A stretch of 21,416 bases of DNA, from the NCBI GenBank assembly GCA_049316985.1, contig JBMOJB010000051.1, positions 1 through 21,416 on the forward strand, in the 5' to 3' direction. Positions 14,698 to 21,416 of this stretch are shown here, in pieces. The position numbers and the translations under genes are program-made. The notes under the pieces are model-generated. The model was not told the origin of the DNA. It searched no databases and worked only from the letters and a program-made list of their open reading frames with translations. The stretch's first letter is position 1, and every line of letters begins with the position of its first letter. Source of the stretch: CANHEE01 sp049316985 (GTDB lineage: Bacteria > Bacteroidota > Bacteroidia > Chitinophagales > Saprospiraceae).

Positions 14698-16341
14698 TTA
14701 GCGGACTACTGCTATTGGCATAAGCGGGTCGAAAGACCCTGATATACATGGCGACTGTGCGCCCGCGGTATATTCTTTTACTTTTTTAAAAGTAAAATCG
14801 AAAAGTTCTTTCACTGTTATTATTTTATTTAAATTCTGATCGGCCTGACCTTTCAGTCCATTAATCAAATAGTGACTAAATATACCGGATCGCAAGCCCT
14901 GATCTTCCAGGGAGTATTCCTGACTTTTGGAAGACATTAACATAGCCAGACCACCTTTCGTATTTTCTAATTCATGGTAATATTTATGTATAGTCTGATC
15001 AGAATTTGCTGTTTTGGATGTTAACAGGCTACCAGAATAGCATGCATCTGCTATACATATTTTATTTTTGGCTTTGCTTTCTTCAAAAACTCTTTTGATG
15101 TCGGCATGTGGAAGCCGGTTGTTGTGACCATCAAAATCTATTGGGATGAAGCTACCGTCAATACCATGCCCTGAAAAATACAAAACGACTACATCGTTTT
15201 CGTCCGCTTGTAAGAATAGCTGTTTCATATTGTTAATTATTTTGTCTCTCGAGGCATCCTCATCTATAAGGATTCGTATTTGTTTGTCTGGTACTGCACC
15301 TCCTTCAGGACTTTTTAAGAAAGAATAAAAGCGATAGGCATCGTCATCCGAATATTTTAAGGATGGCATATTAGTATATCTGCTTACGCCAATGACAAGT
15401 GCCCAAACTTTTGTTTCGAGGCTCTTTTCTGGATTTGAGTGCATTGAAGGATCAGATGCAAGTATATTTATTTCTTTTATTGCCTTACCGTGCTCCCATA
15501 TTCCGCTGTATCGTCTACCGGAGGTGAATTGCATAATACCTTCACCATGCGGAGCGTCATAGTGCCAAGCTCCTTCATATTTGTCACCAGACTGATAGAT
15601 CATTTTTCCATTACCGTCGGGCAATCCATTTTTGAATTCACCATAATATTTTGAACCGTCGGAATAGGTAAAATTCCCTATAGTATTGTGACAAAAGGAT
15701 AAATTGCAGTTCGTTTCATTTTCGACATTGTTTTGTTTTAGTAGAAAATCCGAAACTTTATTTTTTATAATTAAGCGGTCATTATGCCAAATCCCCTTTG
15801 TTATTTTTCCATTTTCATCATATTCTTCTCCATTGCCTTCTTTTTTGCCTTTTTGCCATAGTCCAATATATTTATGTTTGTCGGAATATTGCATAATTCC
15901 GTGACCATCGGGATTTCCATTTTTTACATCACCTTCATATTGACATCCATTTGGAAAAACAATCTGACCTTTACCGTGGGGTTTGTTGTCAAGCCATTGA
16001 CCTTTGTAGACAATTCCATCCGCATATTTCATGGTACCGTTTCCCGAAAATTTATTTTTTAGAAAACTTCCACAATACTCGTCGCCACATTTGAAAAACA
16101 TTTTTCCTTCGCCTTCGCGGTATTGCATGGCAAATTGTCCGATGTACTTTTCGCCATTAGAAAATGTCAATACACCCATACCGTGCATTTTTCCTTTTTT
16201 AACTTGTCCGGTGTAGAAGGCGCCGCTTTCAAAACGAAGGGTACAAGTGCCATCAAAGCACATGTTACTATTTTGTTGCGCAAACACATTGAAGTTGGGG
16301 CAGCAGGCGCCGAGGAGGGCTATCAAGCAGAGTACTTTCAT
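14698..16341 (-). CDS. Exported MORN-repeat protein with a caspase-like (peptidase C14) domain
   Basis: A 547-residue protein with an N-terminal signal (1-22). Cleavage after VFA is likely, though LGAC (10-13) also resembles a lipobox. MORN repeats form two blocks: about six between residues 40 and 180 (for example YKGQWLDNKPHGKGQIVF) and about three between 222 and 285. Each block is headed by a C-x4-C pair (C28/C33 and C212/C217). A C-terminal caspase-fold domain follows (about 312-547), with WALVIGVSRY as strand 1, catalytic H392 (YFSGHG) and catalytic C434 (IADACYSG). Both catalytic residues are present, so it may be an active cysteine protease of orthocaspase/metacaspase type. Cleavage specificity and targets are unknown. 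The gene is convergent with the small-protein gene, across a gap with a candidate antisense RNA. It lies 126 bp after the nucleotidyltransferase stop. Confidence 0.9.
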   Translation of the reverse strand: MKVLCLIALLGACCPNFNVFAQQNSNMCFDGTCTLRFESGAFYTGQVKKGKMHGMGVLTFSNGEKYIGQFAMQYREGEGKMFFKCGDEYCGSFLKNKFSGNGTMKYADGIVYKGQWLDNKPHGKGQIVFPNGCQYEGDVKNGNPDGHGIMQYSDKHKYIGLWQKGKKEGNGEEYDENGKITKGIWHNDRLIIKNKVSDFLLKQNNVENETNCNLSFCHNTIGNFTYSDGSKYYGEFKNGLPDGNGKMIYQSGDKYEGAWHYDAPHGEGIMQFTSGRRYSGIWEHGKAIKEINILASDPSMHSNPEKSLETKVWALVIGVSRYTNMPSLKYSDDDAYRFYSFLKSPEGGAVPDKQIRILIDEDASRDKIINNMKQLFLQADENDVVVLYFSGHGIDGSFIPIDFDGHNNRLPHADIKRVFEESKAKNKICIADACYSGSLLTSKTANSDQTIHKYYHELENTKGGLAMLMSSKSQEYSLEDQGLRSGIFSHYLINGLKGQADQNLNKIITVKELFDFTFKKVKEYTAGAQSPCISGSFDPLMPIAVVR

Positions 16342-16467
16342 TGACCAAAATTTTTTAAAAATTTGAAAAATAAAGTACCTGTCAAATCATAGGAAAAGCT
16401 TTTAATTGAGCGTTAAGTATTATAAACAAGTGGAGTTTGCATTTTATTGCCAGGAGCGTTGCTTTTT

Positions 16468-17205
16468 TTAGCCAATATTTATTGAACGAAGTACATTTAC
16501 TGCTGCTGAAATTTTTTCCGGAGTTCCAACGTCAATCCATTGATCTGCACTATGGTCAAAAGCGCTGATGAAATTATGTTCGGAGGCAAGCAGATAAGTA
16601 TCGATTATTGAAAAAACAGACTGTTTTTCAGGGAAGTACTTGAATATAGATGGATTGATAATTTGGAAAGCACTGAAGGCTCTCATTTTAAGTTCTTTAT
16701 CAGACAATCTGCTTAATTTCACTTTACTTTGGCCGGTATTCATCCAACCGCAGAGCTGATTTTCATTGTTGAAAAGTAAATATCTGGAGGACTTTCTGTT
16801 TTGTACAGCCAAAGTTGCAATTGAAGCATTTTTTTTATGTTGCTCAAGAAATTGAGAAAGATCAATATTGGAGAGGATATCAGTATTGCAAACGAGGAAA
16901 GGTTGATCGTCATCGAAAAACCAGGAAGCTTTTTGAAGCGCGCCGCCTGTTTCTAATAGAAGCGACCGCTCATCAGATATCTGAATATTAATATCGAAAT
17001 TTTGATTATCAGCAAGAAATGCTTCAATTTGATCAGCTAAATAGTGGATATTGATGATAATATCTTTTATGCCGAAACATTTTAACTGTCTGATAATAAT
17101 TTCAAGAAGCGGAACGCCATCGATAGGGATTAGTGCTTTTGGCAAATTATCAGTCGCAGGTCTCATCCGAGTTCCCAGCCCTGCCGCAAAAATCATTGCT
17201 TTCAT
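16468..17205 (-). CDS. MurU-like sugar-1-phosphate nucleotidyltransferase
   Basis: A 245-residue cytoplasmic enzyme of the NTP_transferase fold. AAGLGTRMRP (7-16) is the nucleotide-binding signature and K23 (LPKALIP) the catalytic Lys. ETGGAL (85-90) lies in the sugar region, D109 (NTD) is the metal-binding Asp, and WIDVGTPE (223-230) is the closing motif. The short length and LETGG-x-(L/I) pattern resemble MurU, the N-acetylmuramate-1-phosphate uridylyltransferase of peptidoglycan recycling. A mannose-1-phosphate guanylyltransferase-like role is the main alternative. The AmgK-type kinase that pairs with MurU is not adjacent. It begins 27 bp after the stop of the barrel-protein gene on the same strand and is probably co-transcribed with it. 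Confidence 0.85.
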   Translation of the reverse strand: MKAMIFAAGLGTRMRPATDNLPKALIPIDGVPLLEIIIRQLKCFGIKDIIINIHYLADQIEAFLADNQNFDINIQISDERSLLLETGGALQKASWFFDDDQPFLVCNTDILSNIDLSQFLEQHKKNASIATLAVQNRKSSRYLLFNNENQLCGWMNTGQSKVKLSRLSDKELKMRAFSAFQIINPSIFKYFPEKQSVFSIIDTYLLASEHNFISAFDHSADQWIDVGTPEKISAAVNVLRSINIG

Positions 17206-17232
17206 CTGTACCTACCCAGCTTGGCTTTTGTC

Positions 17233-17925
17233 TTAATTTTTCTTTTTCTTTTTGACAGTAAACCAGTAAGAGGCAGTAAGTCCTCCGAAAACGTACCAAT
17301 CATTGTGCAAAGGATCTGCTGATTCGCTCACTCCGTCCATATAATCTGAGAACGGAAGGTGGGATGACAATTCAATACCCAGAGAAAAATGCTCGTTGTA
17401 GTCGTATTTATATCCAATTCCAAACGGAATCATATAGTTGAAAACAGTCTGTCTGTTTTCAAAAAACTTATTTTCCTTTGCGTCATCACGAAGACCCTTT
17501 GTAACCGGATTGAATTTAACCGCACCGATTCCAGTAAAGATATAAGGAGTTCTGACGGGTGTAAACAGACCTTTTTTATTGTAACGACCTTTGCCGAAAG
17601 GATCGTACTCGAAGTTGATTCCACCTTCCAGAATTTTTGTTGAAAATGAATAACCTCTTGAAATCCTGTCCGGGAAATTGTTATCCGTTCCACTCAATTT
17701 TCCAAAGTAAACATTTGATTTGATAGAAAATTTTCTGCTGAGCGTATATCGAAAAAAGCCCCCATAAGCAAAATTTGATTCACGAGGTATAATTTGATAT
17801 TTTACAATATCTCCTTGATAATTAGATACACCGGTAAATATTCCTGCACTGATATTTTGCGCCACGGTGATGTTTCCTAAGCTTAAAATAAAAATAGGAA
17901 TTACAAGTAATGCCTTTAAATTCAT
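17233..17925 (-). CDS. DUF6089 / PorG-like outer-membrane beta-barrel protein
   Basis: A 230-residue protein from the ATG at 17925, giving the signal peptide MNLKALLVIPIFILSLGNITVAQ. An upstream in-frame ATG at 17988 would place 21 extra residues before the signal and is less likely. Segments GVSNYQGDIV, FFRYTLSRKFSIKSNVYFGKLSG, TPYIFTGIGAVKFNP and GIGYKYDYNEHFSLGIEL have the alternating pattern of an outer-membrane barrel. They match the DUF6089 family as I know it, which includes PorG of the type IX secretion system. The C-terminus ends in a barrel-like ASYWF followed by a lysine-rich tail. Whether it works in type IX secretion here is inference, since no other por gene is in the window. 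It is the first gene of a probable pair with the nucleotidyltransferase. Confidence 0.8.
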   Translation of the reverse strand: MNLKALLVIPIFILSLGNITVAQNISAGIFTGVSNYQGDIVKYQIIPRESNFAYGGFFRYTLSRKFSIKSNVYFGKLSGTDNNFPDRISRGYSFSTKILEGGINFEYDPFGKGRYNKKGLFTPVRTPYIFTGIGAVKFNPVTKGLRDDAKENKFFENRQTVFNYMIPFGIGYKYDYNEHFSLGIELSSHLPFSDYMDGVSESADPLHNDWYVFGGLTASYWFTVKKKKKN

Positions 17926-18010
17926 TGCTATCGAGTTTTTAAAATACAAGCGATTGTAAAATAGTGAGAAAATAATGAAAAGTGGCAAATGCTCAGAACA
18001 TGTTGGAACG

Positions 18011-18018
18011 CAAAGTTA
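18011..18018 (-). promoter_or_regulatory. -7 promoter element of the DUF6089 gene
   Basis: The minus strand reads TAACTTTG followed by CG, an exact -7 match. It lies 86 bp before the ATG at 17925, leaving a leader of about 75-80 nt. No good -33 TTTG is seen at the usual spacing. Confidence 0.45.
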
Positions 18019-18087
18019 ATGTATTATTCAAAAAATAATAGCTTAAAACAAAAATTCTAAATTGCATTTTACATTACAGCTGTACAA

Positions 18088-19200
18088 TTACCCTAACAAT
18101 GCATCAGGCAATTCCTGCACCAACAAACCATTCAGCATTCTCGGTTCGAAAAAAGTAGATTTTGGTGGCATAATATCCCCATCATCAGAAATAATCATCA
18201 GATCTTCAATATCAACAGGGAATAGCCGGAATGACACTCCAGCTGCGCTCATTTTAACCAAACTAGATATTGCTTTATTCCCTTCAACATAGGCGATTCT
18301 TTTGTCTTTTCGGATGTCTTCAACCCCAAGTGCTTCGTGTAAAATCTTATCATTCAGAATATCAACATCAAGAACAACATGGCGATTGCTACGATAAGAT
18401 TCCACAAGATCATTTTTCCATCGCCAACTGCTCCATTTTCCTTTTATGCACATTGACCACTCTCCTTTTTGGGAAGGTATATTTTGATCTAAATCTACTT
18501 GTTCGGCGTATGCCTTTACTTTATTAATTATATCCGCTTCGCTAATATCAGGGTCTTTAAATACCCGATGAAATGGTTGAACCACCAATTCAGCATCTGC
18601 AAAAAATGCACAAAGCGCTTCGTCAAACTTTTCCTTTCCATTGTAAGGTACATTGTGGTCTAATAGCAAATTTGAACTTAGTCGATGGTGTCCATCTCCC
18701 AGGTAACAGCAAGCGATATTCTCCTCAAAAAGTTGTTGGAACGCTGTAATTTCATCCAGAGTCGCGACTTGCCAGAAGCGATGGTGTTGTTTGATTTTGT
18801 TGAAATAAATTTCATAAAATGGATCTTTGCTATTTTTTATGAGCTCCAGTTTTGCTTCTATTCTTTTGGCGTGTTTGTAGGTCAATAGAATTGGTTTTAC
18901 CATTGCTTTTCTTTCCAGCAATAGCGTCATTTGGATTTTTTCCTTTTCTAAAAGCGTATTTTCGTGTTTTTTAACTTTCCCATCCCTGTAATCGTCTAAA
19001 TCCAAAGCGGCAACTACCCCCGTGTGAACCGAATTAATTGTTGTTATTTCGTACACATAAAAAGCATCAAGTCCTGTTTTTTTAAATAAATTCTGACTTG
19101 AATATTTTGGATATTCTTCCTTTACTGAATTGAAGAAAGCTTCAGTAGCTTCTATTTTACTTAAATCGGGAATAACAGCTTGAAATGGAATAATTTTCAT
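18088..19200 (-). CDS. DUF1015 family protein
   Basis: A 370-residue soluble protein from the ATG at 19200, giving MKIIPFQAVIPDLSK, which is the usual DUF1015 (COG4198) start. A second in-frame ATG five codons upstream is less likely. Diagnostic segments are GVVAALDLDDYRDGKVKKHENT (about residues 61-82; H79, E80 and N81 in KKHENT) and the LGDGHHRLSS motif with H171, H172 and R173. The biochemical role is not established. In many bacteria, including Bacteroidota, relatives sit next to serA and serC, which suggests a link to serine metabolism. Here serC is about 12 kb away on the other strand and serA is absent. It is divergent from the flavin-reductase gene across a 93-bp gap. Confidence 0.9.
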   Translation of the reverse strand: MKIIPFQAVIPDLSKIEATEAFFNSVKEEYPKYSSQNLFKKTGLDAFYVYEITTINSVHTGVVAALDLDDYRDGKVKKHENTLLEKEKIQMTLLLERKAMVKPILLTYKHAKRIEAKLELIKNSKDPFYEIYFNKIKQHHRFWQVATLDEITAFQQLFEENIACCYLGDGHHRLSSNLLLDHNVPYNGKEKFDEALCAFFADAELVVQPFHRVFKDPDISEADIINKVKAYAEQVDLDQNIPSQKGEWSMCIKGKWSSWRWKNDLVESYRSNRHVVLDVDILNDKILHEALGVEDIRKDKRIAYVEGNKAISSLVKMSAAGVSFRLFPVDIEDLMIISDDGDIMPPKSTFFEPRMLNGLLVQELPDALLG

Positions 19201-19293
19201 GAAAATAAATATCAATTGATAAAATATACTTTCGCAAATTACGGAATTTATATCTAATACTTTAAACTTGCAGTTAAATAAAATTCATTCCCA

Positions 19294-20184
19294 ATGTTAC
19301 AGATAGATCCAAAAGCAATTGCAACAAAAGACCTTCACCAATTTATCGTAGGCGCAGTAGCACCTAGACCAATTGCATGGGCTAGTACGATGGATGAAGA
19401 AGGCAATCCTAATTTGGCTCCCTATAGTTTTTTCAACGCGTTTAGTTCGAATCCCCCAATAGTGGTATTTTCTTCTAATCGAAGAGTTTCGAATAATACT
19501 ACTAAAGACACACTTCATAATATTGAAAAGACGGGTGAAGTTGTAATCAATATGGTCAATTATGCTTTAGTAAGACAAATGGCTGTGACCGGAGTGGAGT
19601 TTCCAAAAGAAGTCAATGAATTTGAAAAAGCGGGTCTGACGATGATACACTCAGAATTAGTTTCTCCTTATCGAGTAAAAGAATCTCCCATTCATTTCGA
19701 ATGTAAACTTGAAAAAATAATTCCATTAGGTGATAAAGGTGGCGCAGGGCACCTTATCATTTGTAATATTGTAATGATTCATATCGATGAAAATGTGTTG
19801 GATGAAAATCAAAGGATTAATCCACACAAACTTGATTTGGTTGGACGACTTGGCAGGGCATATTACACGCGTGCGAGCGGAGATTCCATCTTTACTGTTG
19901 CACAAACTCAAACAGATATTTGCATTGGTTTTGATGCTTTGCCAAAAGCTATTCAAGAAAGTAAAATTCTGACAGGAAATAATATTGGGCATTTGGCCGG
20001 ATTGTTAGAATTGCCGGCTTTGGAGGATGTGTTGAAACTGAAAAGTTCAGATATCCGTGCAGTAGAAATAATTTCCGGGTCAGGAAATGCAATAGAAGAC
20101 CTACAACGCTATGCAAAAGAATTGCTAGAAAGTAATAATGTCAAGTTGGGTGCAGAGATTGCATTTTTAAGTGCGCTGCTATAG
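19294..20184 (+). CDS. Flavin reductase family protein (FMN-binding split barrel)
   Basis: A 296-residue cytoplasmic protein. The FMN-binding split-barrel domain covers about residues 10-200. Its hallmarks are VAPRPIAWAST (22-32) for flavin contact and LAPYSFFNAFSSNPPIV (41-57), followed by DTLHNIEKTGEVVINMV. A 90-residue C-terminal helical extension, common in this subgroup, completes the protein. Members reduce flavin with NAD(P)H or carry FMN for other redox work. The physiological substrate is not readable from the sequence, and no partner monooxygenase is nearby. No strong promoter match is seen in the 93-bp gap upstream; the best is TAAACTTG at 19263-19270 with one mismatch. Confidence 0.9.
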   Translation: MLQIDPKAIATKDLHQFIVGAVAPRPIAWASTMDEEGNPNLAPYSFFNAFSSNPPIVVFSSNRRVSNNTTKDTLHNIEKTGEVVINMVNYALVRQMAVTGVEFPKEVNEFEKAGLTMIHSELVSPYRVKESPIHFECKLEKIIPLGDKGGAGHLIICNIVMIHIDENVLDENQRINPHKLDLVGRLGRAYYTRASGDSIFTVAQTQTDICIGFDALPKAIQESKILTGNNIGHLAGLLELPALEDVLKLKSSDIRAVEIISGSGNAIEDLQRYAKELLESNNVKLGAEIAFLSALL

Positions 20185-20231
20185 TGCAACATGAGCATTG
20201 GTGAGTTTCCCTATCTTTTAGATTGAAGATT

Positions 20232-20289
20232 TATGGTATGTGCAGCGAATTGCGAACGCGAGGTATCTATGTGGTATATCGCAGCGATT
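20232..20289. repeat. Pair of imperfect direct repeats upstream of the lipoprotein gene
   Basis: TATGGTATGTGCAGCGAATT (20232-20251) and TGTGGTATATCGCAGCGATT (20270-20289) are similar with a one-base shift, and their starts are 38 bp apart. They lie 33-90 bp before the lipoprotein ATG. They could be regulator-binding sites or a chance duplication. Confidence 0.3.
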
Positions 20290-20322
20290 TTTATTGTCAA
20301 TTCTAACTATAAAATTAATTAT

Positions 20323-21416
20323 ATGAAACTCAAATATAGTAATTCGAAGCTTTTGCCTTTTTTAATTTTAGTTGCAGTTTTTCTATCTTCTTGCTTTAAA
20401 GACAAGGAAATCTTTGAACCTTATCCGGAAAACCCATGGTCTAATCTTCCAAAAACAGAACTGAATGTTAACGGAGAGGTTGTTGATGAAAAAGGAATAG
20501 CCATCCAAGATGTTTTAATTACTGCAGCAAATGTCAGTGCATTTACAGATAAAAATGGAGTATTTGTTGTTAAAAACAGTCTGCAATCAATAGATTTTAT
20601 CTATGTCAAAGCTGAGAAAAAGGGTTATTTTAATGGAGCCAGGGTAATTCGGGGAAATAAAAACGGACAAAACATCGTCAAGATTATCCTGATGGAGCAG
20701 AAAAAAGTGGCTTCCATTTCTAGTTCGAAAGGCGCTGAAATTAATGTTCAAGGTTTGAAAATCAAGTTTCCTGCTAATGGATATGTTGATGCAAATGGGA
20801 AAAGCTATTCTGGAAATATCAATGTTGCTGCCAAATATCTCGATCCGAGCGATATTCAAACCCTATTAAAAATGCCCGGAGATCTGAGGGCTGTAGACTT
20901 TCAAGGAAAGGAAAAATTTCTGGAATCTTTTGGAATGGCGGCCGTTGAATTAACAGATCCAACAGGCAATAAGCTGAATTTGGGCAATGGAGGAGAAGCA
21001 GAGCTGAGTTTTCCACAACCCAAATTGGCAACAGCACCTGCAAAAATGCCTTTATGGCATTTTGATGAAAAAATTGGCGCTTGGAGAGAGGAAGGGGAAG
21101 CAAACCTGAGTAATAATCGATATGTAGGCAAGGTTAAACATTTTTCTTATTGGAACTGCGATTTTCCATATGATCGAGTATTTGCGAAAGGCCGTATAAT
21201 AGATCAGAATGGGAACTCGCTTGCAGGAGTATTTGTTGGTCTGGATCTTGTAGGCTCCTGGATGGGAGGACATGGGCAAACCGATGCGAATGGAGTGTTT
21301 TTGGGTTGCATTCCAAAAGGAAAAGAACTGGAGCTGAAAGTGCGAGGCATAGCCGATTCTTGTAGCACAGTTTTATTGGTAAAAAATGTGGGATCTTTCA
21401 ACAGTGATGTCGATTT
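20323..21416 (+). CDS. Surface lipoprotein with carboxypeptidase-regulatory-like domains (cut by window edge)
   Basis: An open frame from the ATG at 20323 that reaches the right edge without a stop, giving 364 codons. The N-terminus is a lipoprotein signal with lipobox LSSC and C24 as the lipidated residue. After a short linker, a carboxypeptidase-regulatory-like beta-sandwich (about 47-125) contains VNGEVVDEKGIAIQDVLI and FTDKNGVF. A middle domain (about 135-285) follows with VQGLKIKFPANGYVDANGK, MPGDLRAV, GMAAVELTDPTGNKLNL and PLWHFDEKIGAWREEG, ending HFSYWNCDFP. A second carboxypeptidase-like domain begins near residue 290 (AKGRIIDQNGNSLAGV). The role is probably a cell-surface or periplasmic binding/adhesion protein, which is inference. 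It follows the flavin-reductase gene by 138 bp, a gap without a clear consensus promoter. Confidence 0.75.
   Translation, partial: MKLKYSNSKLLPFLILVAVFLSSCFKDKEIFEPYPENPWSNLPKTELNVNGEVVDEKGIAIQDVLITAANVSAFTDKNGVFVVKNSLQSIDFIYVKAEKKGYFNGARVIRGNKNGQNIVKIILMEQKKVASISSSKGAEINVQGLKIKFPANGYVDANGKSYSGNINVAAKYLDPSDIQTLLKMPGDLRAVDFQGKEKFLESFGMAAVELTDPTGNKLNLGNGGEAELSFPQPKLATAPAKMPLWHFDEKIGAWREEGEANLSNNRYVGKVKHFSYWNCDFPYDRVFAKGRIIDQNGNSLAGVFVGLDLVGSWMGGHGQTDANGVFLGCIPKGKELELKVRGIADSCSTVLLVKNVGSFNSDVD

Noticed and set aside
14726..14739. GGGTC-GAAA-GACCC hairpin with a GNRA-type loop on the plus strand, in the path of the candidate antisense RNA
   Set aside because: It lies inside the coding end of the caspase gene, has only a 5-bp stem and is not followed by a T run, so codon usage explains it as well as RNA structure does.
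16342..16467. Promoter for the MORN-caspase gene in the upstream gap
   Set aside because: A TTTG is present on the minus strand near 16383-16386, but no acceptable TAnnTTTG follows at the right distance, so no promoter is called.
18075..18084. TACAGCTGTA palindrome just after the DUF1015 stop
   Set aside because: As a hairpin it would have no loop and no T run follows, so it does not make a terminator. A single 10-bp palindrome is weak evidence for an operator.

Overview
The window looks like a chromosomal segment of a low-GC member of the Bacteroidota. Several starts are preceded by matches to the Bacteroidota promoter (-33 TTTG, -7 TAnnTTTG), Shine-Dalgarno sequences are mostly absent, and signal peptides end in Ala-Gln as is usual for the phylum. 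The gene content also fits: a DUF6089/PorG-type barrel, a Bacteroidota-style Lnt, a histidine kinase with the phylum's typical N-terminus, and a roughly 1000-residue double amidohydrolase. Saprospiria, Chitinophagia or Sphingobacteriia-like lineages are plausible, but the class cannot be fixed from this sequence. I saw no tRNA, rRNA, transposase, phage gene or CRISPR array.

Left part (1-3.5 kb, minus strand): an exported amidohydrolase whose first catalytic half is degenerate, followed downstream by the N-terminal fragment of a sensor histidine kinase cut by the window edge. A divergent promoter region (3500-3593) separates these from a long plus-strand run.

Centre (3.6-14.3 kb, plus strand): fumarylacetoacetase (end of tyrosine/phenylalanine degradation), phosphoserine aminotransferase SerC, an FtsX/LolCE-type permease, phosphatidylserine synthase PssA, an RND efflux pump without its usual partners, a sterol-desaturase/fatty-acid-hydroxylase-like membrane protein, apolipoprotein N-acyltransferase Lnt, and a small exported basic protein closed by a strong terminator. 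The loose theme is envelope building: serine supply, phosphatidylserine, lipoprotein maturation and envelope transport.

Convergent non-coding gap (14.3-14.7 kb): about 400 bp without a gene but with several inverted repeats. One is a palindrome about 60 bp upstream of the inferred start of a near-perfect promoter. The predicted transcript lacks any ATG, is pyrimidine-rich and points antisense into the next gene. This is the best candidate here for something undescribed.

Right part (14.7-19.2 kb, minus strand): an exported protein with two MORN-repeat blocks and an intact caspase-like (C14) domain, a MurU-like sugar-1-phosphate nucleotidyltransferase, a PorG-like outer-membrane barrel, and a DUF1015 protein. 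Divergent from these on the plus strand are a flavin-reductase-family protein and the first part of a surface lipoprotein with carboxypeptidase-regulatory-like domains, cut by the right edge.
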